DNA from: Pleurodeles waltl
Taxonomy: Eukaryota; Chordata; Amphibia; Caudata; Salamandridae
NCBI RefSeq assembly: GCF_031143425.1
Contig: NC_090441.1
Location: 224,188,928-224,252,927 of the forward strand
Direction of reading: 5' to 3'
DNA: 64,000 nt
Positions 1 through 11,689 of the stretch are shown here, piece after piece. The position numbers and the translations under genes were made by a program. The notes beneath the pieces were generated by a model, which was not told the DNA's origin, did no database searches, and saw only the letters and a list, made by a program, of their open reading frames with translations. Every line of letters begins with the position of its first letter. The first letter of the stretch is position 1.

Positions 1-993
1 GAGCTGAAGATACAATGTTGCAGAAGGTGTCTTGCTTCTTTGTTGCAGATTGTAGAGTTCCGATAGGATTCAGATGCAGTCTCTTTGGTGAGAACTGGAG
101 GATGCAGAGGATTCCTGCTGGAGTCTTGTATTCCGAATCTGAAGAAACACCCAAAAGAGAGACCCTAAACAGCCCTGAAATGGGGATTGGTCAGCTAACC
201 AGGTAAGCACCTATCAGGGGAGGGCTCTGACGTCACCTGCTGGTACTGGCCACTCAGATGCTTTCAGAGTTCCCTGCCAACTTGGAATCCAAGATGGCAA
301 GACCCAGGGACCCTCTGGAGGAGCTGTCTGGGAGGTGACAGCAGCTGGGGCTGCCTGGAAAACCTCAGAAGGCTGTAATGGCAGTACTAGGGGGTCCTCT
401 AAGGAGCCCCCAGAGTGCATGGGATCATACAACCAATGCTTGCAAAAGAATGGGGGTATGATTCCTACATGTTTGATACCAAACCATTATGTAGCCGGAC
501 ATAGGTAGTGAACTATGTCTAGTACACGCGTAAAATGGCATCCCGCACTCATGAAGTCCTGGAAAATGTTCCTGGAGGTCGTGGGGGCATTTCTGCCTCA
601 GGGCTGGAGGGCCTGCAATAGGGCTGACTTATGAGTGATCTGTTGCAGTTTAACTGGCAGTGAAAAGGTGGATGCACTCTTTCACGCAAACTGCTATATC
701 AGTCCAGCAGAACCTTTTTCATGGGCTCCCTATGGACAAAGTATATGCTGCAGCCAATAGGGATCCCCTGGAACCCAATGCCCTGGGTATTTAGGTACCA
801 TATACTAGGGACTTATAAGGGGACACCAGAATGACAATTGTGAGTGGAAAACTGTGTTAACAGTATCCAGTGACCAATTTCAGAAGGAGAGAGCATAAAT
901 ACTGGGGTTCTGATTAGCAGGATCCCAGTAGGCACAGTCAAACACACTGACAGCAGGCAGAAAATAGGCCAAGAGAGAGGGCACTTTCCTACA
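1..993 (-). mobile_element. Long LTR (Gmr1-like family), partial, cut by window edge
   Basis: Read on the minus strand it begins TGTAGGAAAGTG at 993 and runs down to the window edge. It shares with the complete LTR at 35112-37583 the same ordered landmarks: 'actgggatcctgctaa', 'cttataagtccctagtatat', 'gggatccctattggctgcagc' and the 'tggccagtaccagcaggtga' block. It is the 5' portion of the LTR. Whether an internal region follows upstream of 993 in the minus direction is unclear: a purine-rich stretch (GGGAGG directly at the border) could be a polypurine tract, but no gag or pol is visible beyond it, so a solo or truncated LTR is likely. Confidence 0.75.
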
Positions 994-1170
994 CCTCCCA
1001 GCAACCCTCCTTCTCCCCTCCTCCGCAACACAACCTCATTGAGCAGGTCCCAAGCCCAGCTCTCTCCATGTTGCTGCTTCGCTCTTGCCCCTGCTTTCTC
1101 CTTGCTATTTCAGCACCTTGAGACCCTCATGGGTAATCTGTTGTGTCTGACTGACTGATTGATTGATTTA
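994..1170 (+). mobile_element. LINE 3' tail fragment ending in (TGAT)n
   Basis: The stretch 'agcaccttgagaccct' followed by a (TGAC/TGAT)n run at 1147-1169 matches the 3' ends of the LINE fragments at 18021-18810 and 27551-28565, which also have a 'ccttgagaccct'-type motif and end in TGAT repeats. No coding part is left. It is a severely 5'-truncated L2/CR1-group copy or a SINE that borrowed that tail. Confidence 0.5.
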
Positions 1171-4100
1171 GTGTGACTGTTGATTGTGCTCACCTTGGAG
1201 AATCTAGCTATAATTTTCCGGACATCTGTCAGGAGAAATTCAATGCCAAATATCACTTAGCTGATTTTATTCAAAAGGGTTGATCACCAGCTGCAATTCC
1301 TTGAGTGAGGATCTTGTTCTCCACTGTCTACTTGTCTGGAGGGCTCTCCCGTTTTTGCGTCTTGCATGTTTTCCCAGAATGCATTCTGTTCCAATTTGTT
1401 GCTTTGTTTGTTTGCTTGACCCTTATTGGAAAGTCATGAGTGTCCCCTCACAGGGGGTCTGTACACATCTCATATTGCCTCCGCTCTGATGGTGGCACTG
1501 TTACTGCTCCTTATGGTATAAATGACTGAGAAAGTGAGGAGGTGTTCAAAGATACCCACCTGGGACTGCCCGATTGCTGGGTCCGCCTTGATCTTCACCA
1601 AGTTTTCTGTCTTTGCCTCTCTATGCATGCTAACAGCTTCCCAGAACTTATTTTTTGGAACCATATACTTCCGCCCAGTTTTTGTTTCAACAGACTTCAC
1701 AGGAGGCTTTCAGGACTAAGCACTGCTTCTGTGTTCCTTCATTCCAAATGGTGACTGGAGGGCCCATGAGAAAGATGCTGTTATCGGCTGTGGCATGTTG
1801 AGCCCAGTTTGTTTAGTGCACCCAGTGACCAAGAGGATCGCAGTAAGTTTACTTTGGGGCCATCTCAGCAAGCCCACTCATCACGGCCTGTTATACAACC
1901 TTTGCCATCAGCTGTTGCTGAACCTGATCCAGGTAGCATGTCAGCGACAGAATATCACTTGTCTGCCCATGGTGATTGCAGCAGACCTGGTGGCTCCATT
2001 TACCTGCTGCCACCGGATCCTCCCCACTATGCTGGAGAAACTATGGGAAGTGTTGGTTCCGATCTTCATGAGCCGAAGAATACACACAGTGCACCATCTT
2101 CCTTCAATGTTGTAACCACGCTCCCGTACTTGTCAACCTCTTGACTTAAAATTGTGGGCAATATGAAGCCTTTAAGAGGTTGATCTTTTTAAGGTGAATA
2201 GATCACAAACTCTTTTTGCATGGTGTTCAAAGTTTAAAATGGGTGTGACCCCATTACAGTCTATTGAGGCATTTTGTTTTCAAGTTAATGGTTGCCAGTG
2301 AAACAAGGGTCACAGCCACCAAATGCAGGTGACTTGACAGATATTATATGTGGCTGGTGTGTGGTCAAAGATAATGTTCAAATGATTTGTGATAGAAAAA
2401 TGTGTACAGGTGTCGCTTGTTGAATTTTAAGTGAAGGACACAGTCACAGAGACTGGATGATGTCATTACTAATTTAATCAATGATGGAATTTGATATATA
2501 ATCAGTGATGTCATCAATAATGTAATTTAGTATGTCATTATTGATATAATATGTGAGGTCAGCGGAATTGAAAGTTATAGTTAGTTCACAAAACCTAAAC
2601 TGGTGCACATCAGTAGATATTTGGTTTCTAATTGTTAGTTCTCAGCTGACTTCAACACCTAACTATAACATCACTTTAACCTTTTATTTCTTTCAGGGAT
2701 TTTCAGTTGTATTTTATATATGTTAAGATTTAATTCACATACCTGATTATACAAATTATAAAGTCATATTAACACTTGTTTTTTAGCATAAATGTGTTTA
2801 TTTATCATAATCAAAATCAAGCATATGTCCATTACTCTTGTTGAAACTGAGCACAACCCCAATGGGCTCCCAACCACCCTCTGGGCACATCCTTCTTCCT
2901 TGCACAGTGGGAGGTTGGACAAGGGGCCTGTCCTCCTGTGGGCACCCAATTCGTGGTAGGCAGCAATTACCCACAAAGTATGGCATTTGGCGTTGGGCAG
3001 TGGAGGTTGGCTGCAAGGCTCAGGCAGTGCCCTGCACCTCACCCTACTTTGGTGGCCAAGCCTGATGTGCAAGGTTGAAATCTTTGCTTGGCCACAGGGT
3101 TTGGCCTCAGGTCAGGCTCTGCACTCCACACAACCTGTCTTCCTGCACCAGGGGTTGGCTGTAGAGCTTGAGGTCTGGACAGACCAGCTCTTTACAGTTC
3201 ATGGACAGCAAACCCCTACTGCACACAGCCACAATCTTGTTACAGCATAAGTTGACCACTGAACCTACCCTGTTGCCAGACCCGTTCCCCCACTTTACAA
3301 AGTGGCCATCCCTCACTGTGCATGGGATTTGGCCATGCGCAGAATGGATTGGCTGCAGGGACTGGCCCGGCTCCCAACCATCTATGTGTGGTCAATGCCC
3401 ATGTGGGGCTGATGGCCAGTACCCTAAATACTTGTTCCCACTTTTTTTTTATCCATGATTCATAAAACCTGTCAACTCTCTGGTAATACAAGTATATTTG
3501 TAATCATTAACTTTTTTTGCTGACACAGTCCCTACGAGACCCTACATGGCCTAGGGAAAGAGGTAGGTTATTAATGGCCCTTATGGTTCTTGGTTTTTCT
3601 CTAGGAACAAAAGGAAGGTATTGCAGGGCCCTTCTTCAGAAAGGGAGAAGAAACTGTGGGTGTTAAGGAAGGGGGATACATTCTACCTGAGCAATTTGTC
3701 ACAATTCAAAAAGTATCCAAGGCCTGGTTATTTTTTATTAGGAAAATGAGTATGCTCTCTGGATATCACACCTGCTATGAACATGAAATGTGCTATGAAC
3801 ATTTCAAAGTGGATGCACATTTTTGGAATATGATAAACAGCACCAAAGTTATTAAGAAAACAAACAAAAATGCCTTTTGAATGTAACCTCTGACCTAACT
3901 ATAACATTCACAACAAATAAAATAAATAATTTAGATTCTGTTTTTGTATGCATAGCACAACAGTGGTGCCTTAGGATGACAAAAATGCAGCAAATGTCCT
4001 TCATGTAACCTTCCACCTATGTAGTGCCATGAGAAAAATAAATGTTACAAACATCGTGTAAAATGAATCCATCATTTCAAGGTCTGATTCCGAATATATA

Positions 4101-4235
4101 CGCAGGGAAGATAATCTTAGGATGTGTTTGATTAGGATGGGCTAGAGCCTCTGATCTCACCTCTATTTCTTGAGTAAATCAATAACCAGCAGTGACTGTC
4201 CTATCCAAACAAGAAACTCACTATTTTGAATTTTT
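1171..4235. other. Unassigned AT-rich sequence
   Basis: No domain, terminal repeat or RNA gene was recognised. 2440-2580 is AT-rich with repeated 'gatgtcat..taat' motifs. 2830-3430 is richer in GC and has short open frames on both strands without recognisable domains. Probably old, decayed repeat DNA. Confidence 0.4.
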
Positions 4236-4582
4236 CGTCTAATCTCTATCACAGAGGGTGAAATACACATCCTGCCTAGAGGTCGCAATCTTTATCACAG
4301 CGTCTCCTCAGAGAGTGAAATACACAAACTGCCTGGAGTTTACAATCTTTAACTCAGCTGTTTCCTCAGAGAGTGAAATATAGAAACTGTCTGGAGTTTA
4401 CAATATTTAACACAGCTGTCTCCTCAGAGAATGAAATATAGAAACTGCCTGGAGTTTACAATCTTTAACACAACCATCTCCTGAGAGAGTGAAATACACA
4501 AACTGCCTGGAGTTGACAATCTTTAACTCAGCCGTCTCTTCAGGGAGTGAAATACACAAACTGCCTGGAGTTTACCACCTTT
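4236..4582. repeat. 58-bp tandem satellite, left part
   Basis: About six units of 58 bp built on 'cctcagagagtgaaata', then 'caaactgcctggagttta', then 'caatctttaacacagctgt'. The 'cctcag' landmark recurs at about 4306, 4364 and 4422. The array stops in the middle of a unit at 'ccacctttа'-like sequence where mobile elements begin, and resumes in phase at 9934. Confidence 0.85.
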
Positions 4583-4583
4583 A

Positions 4584-5515
4584 GGCCCATATTTATACTT
4601 TTTGACGCTAAACTGCGCTAACGCAGTTTAGCGTCAAAAAGTTTTGCGCCGGCTAACGCCATTCTGAAGCGCCATGCGGGCGCCGTATTTATTGAATGGC
4701 GTTAGCCGGCGCAAGCAGACCGGCGCTGCCTGGTGTGCGCGAGAAAAACCACGTACACCAGGCAGCGCCGGCGTAGGGGGAAAATGGCGCATGGGCGTCT
4801 TAAAATGGGGCAAGTCAGGTTACGTCGAAAAAATCGTCGTAACCCGACTTGCGCCATTTATTTTCGACGCCCATCCCCCATCAACATGACTCCTATCATT
4901 GTAAAGATAGGAGTCATGCCCCCTTGCCCAATGGCCATGCCCAGGGGACTTCTGTCCCCTGGGCATGGTCATTGGGCATAGTGGCATGTAGGGGGGCACA
5001 AATCAGGCCCCCCTATGCCAAAAAAAATTATTAAAAAAAAAAAAAAAATACTTACCTGAACTTACCTGAATGTCCCTGGGGTGGGTCCCTCCAGCCTTGG
5101 GTGTCCTCCTGGGGTGGCCAAGGGTGGCAGGGGGGGTCCCTGGGGGCAGGGGAGGGCACTCTGGGCTCATTTTGAGCCCACTTGTCCCTTAACGCCATGC
5201 CTGACCCAGGCGTTAAAAAGCGGCGCAAATGCGCCGTTTTTAGCCACGCCCACTCCCGGGCGTCTCTTTTGCCCGGGAGTATAAATACCACGTAAAGGCC
5301 TGGGAGTCATTTTTTAGACGGGAACGCCTCCCTTGCATATCATTAACGCAAGGAAGGGGTTCACGCTAAAAAATGACGCACATTCCGGGAACTTTGGCGC
5401 TAGACGCCTCTAACGCCATAGTATAAATATGGCGTTAGTTGGCGTTAGTTTTGCGTCGAATTTGCGTCGAAAAAAACGACGCAAATTCGGCGCAAACGGA
5501 GTATAAATACGGCCC
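4584..5515. mobile_element. PIF/Harbinger-like MITE made of chained hairpins
   Basis: The left end GGCCCATATTTATACT and the reverse complement of the right end, GGGCCGTATTTATACT, agree at 14 of 16 positions. Each end is flanked by TTA (4581-4583 and 5516-5518), the 3-bp duplication expected of PIF/Harbinger elements. There is no transposase. The interior is a series of long inverted repeats one after another: 20 bp perfect (4598-4641), 21 bp perfect (4644-4714), 17 bp (4720-4771), 9 bp outer arms enclosing a longer imperfect stem (4791-4874), 13 bp (4885-4918), and 25 bp with one mismatch (4925-4978), then more in the right half. A poly(A) run with TTACCTGAA repeats lies near 5028-5070. The Harbinger assignment rests on TSD and TIR only. 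Confidence 0.75.
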
Positions 5516-5719
5516 TTAACCTCTTAGCTGCTGGGCCTCACCCCCTCCCCCACCCCCAGTGCTGAGCCCTTTTTTGGCTATTTGGGGTAGTTCGCGCTTA
5601 GGTCTTCATAACTTTTTGTCCACATAAGCTATCCATGCCAAATTTGCGTCCTTTTTTTCCAACATCCTAGAGATTCTAATGGTACCCAGAGTTTGTGGTT
5701 TCCCCTGGAGGAGACCAGG

Positions 5720-5872
5720 GCCCGTATTTATACTTTTTTAGCGCCGCGTTTGCGCCGCTTTTTGACGCAAAAGCGGCGCAAACTAACAAAATACAATTGG
5801 ATTTTGTAAGTTTGCGTTGCTTTTGCGTCAAAAAGCGGCGCAAATGCGGCGCTAAAAAGTATAAATACGGGC
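5720..5872. mobile_element. 153-nt foldback MITE inside the piggyBac-like element
   Basis: The segment starts GCCCGTATTTATACT and ends with its exact reverse complement; the two halves (about 75 nt each) pair almost completely around a centre at 'caattg'. Its termini match those of the MITE at 4584-5515, so it is a minimal member of the same TIR group. A target-site duplication could not be decided. Confidence 0.7.
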
Positions 5873-6589
5873 TCAAGAAATTAACCAAAATACAGTGAAA
5901 CTTTCGTTTAAAAAAAAAAAAAATGGGAAAAAAGGGCTGCCGGAGAAGGCTTGTGTTTTTTTTCCCCTAAAAATGGCATCAACAAAGGGTTTCTGGTGCT
6001 AAAATCACCATCTTCCCACCATTCAGGAACGGGCAGACTTGAATCAGAAAACCACAATTTTCAACACAATTTTGGCATTTCACTGGGACATTCCCCATTT
6101 TTACTATTTTTGGTGCTTTCAGCCTCCTTCCAGTTAGTGACAGGAATGGGTGTGAAACCAATGCTGGATCCCAGAAAGCTAAACGTTTCTGAAAAGTAGA
6201 CATAATTCTGAATTCAGCAAGGGGGTCATTTGTGTAGATCCTACAAGGTTTTCCTACAGAAAATAACAGCTGAAATAACAAAATATTGAAAGTGAGCTGC
6301 AAAAAACAGCCATTTTTCTACACGTTTTGCTCTGTAACTTGTTCCTGCAATGTCAGATTTTTTAAAGCAATATACTGTTATGTGTGCTGGACTCTTCCGG
6401 TTGTGAGGATATATAGGGCTTGTAGGTTCATCAAGGTCCCTAGGTACGCAGAGCCAATAAATGAGGTGCATCTTGCAATGGGTTTTCATTCTATACCGGG
6501 TAAACAGCAATTAATTTGCTAAAATATAAAGAGTGAAAAATAGGTATCAAGAAAACCTTTGTATTTCCAAAATGGGCATAAAATGAGGT

Positions 6590-7745
6590 TTTGAGAAGCA
6601 GTGGTTATTTGCACATCTCTGAATTCCGGGGTGCCCATACTAGCATGTGAATTACAGGCCATTTCTCAAATAGACGTCTTTTTTACACACTGTCTTATAT
6701 TTGGAAGGAAAAAATGTAGAGAAAGACAAGGGACAATAACACTTGTTTTGCTATTCTGTGTTCCCCCACGTCTCCCGATAAAAATGGTACCTCACTTGCG
6801 TGGGTAGGCCTAATGCTCGCGACAGGAAACACAACATGGACACATCACATTTTTACATTGAAATCTGACGTGTTTTTTGCAAAGTGCCTAGCTGTAGATT
6901 TTGGCCTCTAGCTCAGCCGGCACCTAGGGAAACCTAGCAAATCTTGGCATTTTTTAAAACTAGACACCTAGGGGAATGCAAGATGGGGTGACTTGTGGGG
7001 CTCCGACCAGGTTCTGTTACCCAGAATCCTTTGCAAACCTCAAAATTTGGCTAAAAAACACATTTTCCTCACATTTCGGTGACAGAAAGATCTGGAATCT
7101 GAGAGGAGCCACAAATTTCCTTCCACACAGCATTCCCCCATGTCTCTCGATAAAATTGATGACTCACTTGTGTGGGTAGGCCTAGCGCCCTCAACAGGAA
7201 ATGCCCCAAAACACAACGTGGACACATCCCATTTTTTGACAGAAAACAGAGGTGTTTTTTGCAAAGTGCCTACCTGTAGATTTTGGGCTCTAGCTCAGCC
7301 GGCACCTAGGGAAACCTACGAAACCTGCGTATTTTTTAAAACTAGAGACATAGGGGAATCCAAGATGGGGTGACGTGTAGGGCTCTGACCAGGTTCTGTA
7401 ACCCGGAATCCTTTGCAAACCTCAAAATGTGGCTAAAAAAACACCTTTTCCTCACATTTCAGTGACAGAAAGTTCTGGAATCTGAGAGGAGCCACAAATT
7501 TCCTTCCACCCAGTGTTACCCCAAGTCTGCCGATAAAATTGATACCTCACTTCTGTGGGGAGGCCTAGCGCCCACGACAGGAAATGCCCCAAAACACAAC
7601 GTGGACACATCCCATTTTTTGACAGAAAACAGGTGTTTTTTGCAGAGTGCCACCCAGCGTTCCCCCAAGTCTCCCGATAAAAATGGTACCTCACTTGTGT
7701 GAGTAGGCCTGGTGCGCGCGACAGGAATAGATCACACAACGCTCA
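6590..7745. repeat. Internal direct repeats of about 375 bp
   Basis: The landmark 'cacttgtgtgggtaggccta' recurs, with changes, at about 6793, 7165, 7548 and 7692, giving periods near 372 and 383 and then a shortened unit of 144. Each unit also carries 'gctctagctcagccggcacc' and a 'ccaggttctgt.accc.gaatcctttgcaaacctc' block. The repeats lie wholly inside the 5520-9929 element. Confidence 0.8.
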
Positions 7746-9091
7746 ATGTTGGTCCTTACATGGGGCAGCTGTTGACCCTGGGGTGATCCATTCCTGACAC
7801 AGGCACTAGGTATAGGCACTCAAGTGGGGTAGTGTTTTTATCAGGACAGGTGAGGAATCACTGGGTGGTAGGAATTTTGTGGATCCCAGCATATTCCTGT
7901 AGTTTGTGTGACAGAAATGCAAGAAACATTGAGTTTTTATTCAACATTTCAGCTTTGCAGGGTATTCTGGGTAAGAAAACTTTGGGGAATCCATACAAGC
8001 CACATCTCTGTCAACTCCCCTGAATGTCTAGTTTCCAGAAATGTTTGGGTTTAGTATGTTTCTCTATGTGGCCGCCGGACCCAGGACCAAAAACACTGGT
8101 GCCTGCCTTACAAAACCAGTTTGTTTTGTGATAGATACGATTTGGGTGGAGGAATTTGGGGCTGAAATAAATTGGGGAGCTCCGAAGAGAGCACTCTCTC
8201 TCTCTGCTTGCCGCCGAATTCACCTGCTCTCTGGGTTGGGCTAACCCACTATAACCCCGTTGCACAGATTGTGCTTGCGAAGGGACAACAGGACTGTCCT
8301 CATCACCTCCCTCATAATTTACTGGAAGAGGAGTTATTGAATGGGACTCCTCCGACTGAAAAATCACTCCCAGAGTCTGCGCCATTGTCCTATCCCTCAG
8401 ATGCTGTCTCAGTATCTGATGTCTCAGTCTCTGATCCTATGTCAGAGCTGTCCTCTATAACCCGAGTGACAGCAGCAGTCATCCATCAAGATGCCATCTC
8501 TGCTATTGGCTAAACTGTTGTATAAAACACTAGCCTACGTAGACAGTCACAAAATCGATGGTGTGTGTGAGATACGTGCAACAGTAGAGGCCACCTTACC
8601 TGCGCTTCTTCCCTCAATCAGCACGTTCTTTCAAGACACTCAAAAAACACCTTGTCACATACCATTCGTCACAGTCTTTAGCACCTCCTGCGCCCGGTCC
8701 AACAATCATTATTGGTGCTCCCACTCCCTCCTCCTCGGATTCCCTCATTACCACCCAGCAAAAGTGCCCTTCATCTCTCCATAGCCGTCCTCCATCCCGC
8801 ACATACATTTCATTTGTATTATAGCCCAGGTAATGGCTGACTTTACTAATGTACTCAGCTATTTACATAAAATACAGATTTGCTCTCTGCAGTAGGCATA
8901 TAAACCTTCTGCGCTTCTTTATGGTACTAAAACTGCCACTAGACAAAAGTCTGATCCTTTTGTAGCAGAAACATAATCACAATACTTACTTGACTTTTTT
9001 ATTGCTGCCTAAAAGCTACAGTTGAAATGCATCAGTTGAAGTATGTGCATTGCTTTGAAGACGCAAGCTGCAACTGCAAGACAACTGGTGG

Positions 9092-9093
<2 letters not shown>

Positions 9094-9129
<36 letters not shown>

Positions 9130-9140
9130 CATATATTATT

Positions 9141-9185
<45 letters not shown>

Positions 9186-9268
9186 TCACTTTTATATGTG
9201 GGTCTGGTTTTCCAGGGGGCCGATTGCAGCCCCCAGGGAAACCACACATGTATTGACAAAAGTGATCT

Positions 9269-9308
<40 letters not shown>

Positions 9309-9355
9309 CTATCTCTATATATATCTATCTACATAGATATATCTATAGATAGATC

Positions 9356-9414
<59 letters not shown>

Positions 9415-9478
9415 ATCTATAGATATATCCATGTAGATAGATATATCTACATAGATCTATATATATATAGATCTAGAT
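9094..9478. repeat. AT microsatellites bracketing a hairpin
   Basis: (AT)n runs at 9095-9182 and 9272-9304, followed by (GATA)/(TAGA)-type repeats and a (GA)n run near 9382-9410. Between the first two runs lies an imperfect hairpin, 9183-9270, whose arms are 'gatcacttttat...ggttttccaggggg' and 'ccccagggaaacc...aaaagtgatc'. The second copy of the element (25773-26075) has the same arrangement. Confidence 0.8.
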
Positions 9479-9933
9479 TTTTTTTAGTAGTTGTATGGTT
9501 TCCTTGGGGGCCAAAATGGCCCCCAGGGAAACCCTACAACAACTAAAAAAAAATATTGCCCCCACAGGATGTGGCCCTGCCCACGGGCGGCCCCCTGTCC
9601 ATTTCTTTTTATTCTTTTTTTTTTTTTAAATACAATTTAGCTGTGCTGCGATCGGAGGCCAGGAAACACTTTGAGGAAGGCCTCATAAGAAAGGGGCCTT
9701 CCCGAACGTGGGGAATCCACAAGGTGACGTCAGCGCGTCACAAAGGGGCGGGTGGGGGAGGGGGGGAGACACGGAAAAGCTTCAGTGTCTCCCGGGGTTT
9801 AAAAAATAAAAAATAAATCCTCGGGTGCGATGCACCCGAGGCTTTATTAACCCCCTCCCTGGTGTTGGCCACTGGTTGTGACCTGCACCAGGGAGGTTGT
9901 GCGGGCGTCGGCCACTCGCACCCAAAGGGTTAA

Positions 9934-10198
9934 CACAACCATCTCCTCAGAGAGTGAAATACACAAACTGCCTAGAGTTTACAATTTTGAATTCAACTGT
10001 CTCCTCAGAGAGTGAAATACACAAACTGCCTGGAATTTAAAATCTTTATCACAGTTGTCTCTTCAGAGAGTAAAATACACAAACTGCCTGGAGTTTAAAA
10101 TCTTTAACGCAGCTATCCCCTCAGAGAGTGAAATATAGAAACTGCCTGGAGTTTACAATCGTTATCACCGCGTCTCCTCAGAGAGTGAAATAAAGTTT
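9934..10198. repeat. 58-bp tandem satellite, right part
   Basis: Four to five more units of the same 58-bp repeat as 4236-4582. The first bases after TTAA ('cacaaccatctcctcagaga') continue the unit broken at 4582, showing that both halves were one array before the insertion. Confidence 0.85.
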
Positions 10199-10549
10199 AC
10201 TTACTGTCTGGATTCACAGGCACGTCCAGGAAACAGCTGTGTTTCTTGTCTTCTGGCACAGATCCTGTTTTGAAAGTTTTTTCTCTGTATCTTTCAAGTA
10301 GAATATTTACAGAACAGTGATGAACAAAACATTTGTAATCCTTGACTTGTAGTTCTGAAGTTAGAAAAGCAAGGCAACTGATGATATATAGTCCTGTTTT
10401 CAATAGTCTCCTCCTACTCTCTACCCACTCTCCACCCACCTTTTACCACCTCTTCTACCTGAGGAAATTCAAGTTACATGCTTTCTGACTGTACATAAAC
10501 CTAAATATCAACAGAAGCAAACCCAAACAGAAACACAGGCAGATGCAGC
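10199..10549. other. Unassigned sequence between two tandem arrays
   Basis: About 350 bp with no recognised motif; short frames on the minus strand have no domain. Confidence 0.4.
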
Positions 10550-11180
10550 AACCAGAAGCAACACTCACACATAAATATAGAGTGAAATACTGACAGTAGA
10601 TTCACAGGAGCAAGCACACACAGACCCGGTCACACAGGCTGACACTTGTGCTCCCACATAAATATAGAGTGAAATACTGACAGTAGACTCACAGAAGCAA
10701 GCACACACACACCTGGGCACACAGGATCACACTTGTGCACACAAATGAATATAGAGTGAAATACTGACACAAGTAGGTTCGCAGAAGCAAGCACACACTG
10801 ACCCGGTCACACAGGATCACACTTGTGCTCACACATAAATATAGAGTTAAATACTGACACAAGTAGGTTCACAGAAGCAAGCACACACAGACCCGGTCAC
10901 ACAGGCTCCCACTCATTCTCACACATAAAGATAGAGTGAAATACTGACAGTAGATTCACAGGATCAAGCACACGCAGACCTGGGCACACACATAAACATA
11001 GAGTGAAATACTGACAGTAGATTCACAGAAGCAAGCACACACAGACCCGGGCACACAGGCTCACACTCGTGCTCACACATAAATATAGGGTGAAATACCG
11101 ACACAAGTAGATTCATAGAAGCAAGCGCACACAGACCCAGGCATACAGGCTCACACTCGTGCCCACACATAGGTATGTAC
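10550..11180. repeat. Minisatellite, unit about 84 bp
   Basis: Seven to eight units with 'acataaatatagagtgaaatactgac', 'agattcacagaagcaagcacac', 'cagacccggtcacacaggctcac'; the first units recur about every 84 bp and later ones vary through small indels (starts near 10572, 10656, 10739, 10822, 10922). The unit shares 'agagtgaaata' with the neighbouring 58-bp satellite. Confidence 0.8.
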
Positions 11181-11689
11181 TGGCACAGATTAACATCAAT
11201 GCAGACAAAAGCAATCACAAACAGACTAAGAAAAATTGAGATCCAAACATACTCAACAGAGCATAGATAATTATGTATATGCCTATAGAAACAGACACTA
11301 ATAGGCACGAACAGACTAACGGAATCTAATACACACAAATACATGTAGAGCAAACAAACTATGTTCCCATACTGGTCCTTTTTCACTTAAAACAGCTTGT
11401 AGGTTTATTTACTGGTGTTCAGGAGATTCCTATTTAGCATAGCCCTTCTTACCTATTATTGATACTTCACAAAACAGTGATGCAGACCACTTCGGGCATG
11501 CTCAGCCAGCTGTAATTGTAGTAGAACCATGTAGGATTTCTATTGCAACACATACAATTTTCTCCCTTCAGGAGTCAAGGTGCCTAGGTGGAACATCAGA
11601 CCCTGTCACCTTCCTTACACTTAGTTTCAGCCTCCAATAGCTTCTTCCTGTCCACCAAAGGGGGGACTGAGATACTGGCTATTCAACTA

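Larger units (their letters stand above)
5520..9929. mobile_element. piggyBac-like non-autonomous element, copy 1
   Basis: Both edges are flanked by TTAA (5516-5519 and 9930-9933). The ends are CCTCTTAGCTGC... on the left and, inverted, CCCTTTGGGTGC... on the right, imperfect TIRs of piggyBac type. Joining the outside flanks at TTAA regenerates one in-phase unit of the 58-bp satellite, which independently fixes the borders. The interior carries a 153-nt foldback, three and a half direct repeats of about 375 bp, a block shared with 24807-26739, AT microsatellites and several hairpins near the right end (e.g. 'cctcgggtgcgatgcacccg' at 9820). No intact transposase is present; on the minus strand near 8350-8500 there is an acidic, Ser/Asp/Glu-rich frame with stops that could be a decayed piggyBac transposase N-terminus (weak inference). 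Confidence 0.65.

Noticed and set aside
2764..3458. Overlapping frames on both strands with Cys, Pro and Gly
   Set aside because: No domain could be named and both strands are equally open; left as unassigned sequence.
4236..4582. Possible CRISPR-like array of regular repeats
   Set aside because: Units are contiguous without spacers, in a vertebrate-type context; it is a satellite.
9027..9422. Frame of repeated Ile-Tyr
   Set aside because: Translation of an (AT)n microsatellite.
10964..11386. 140-codon Cys/Val/Leu-rich frame on the minus strand
   Set aside because: It lies on the 84-bp minisatellite and only mirrors its period; no start context or domain.
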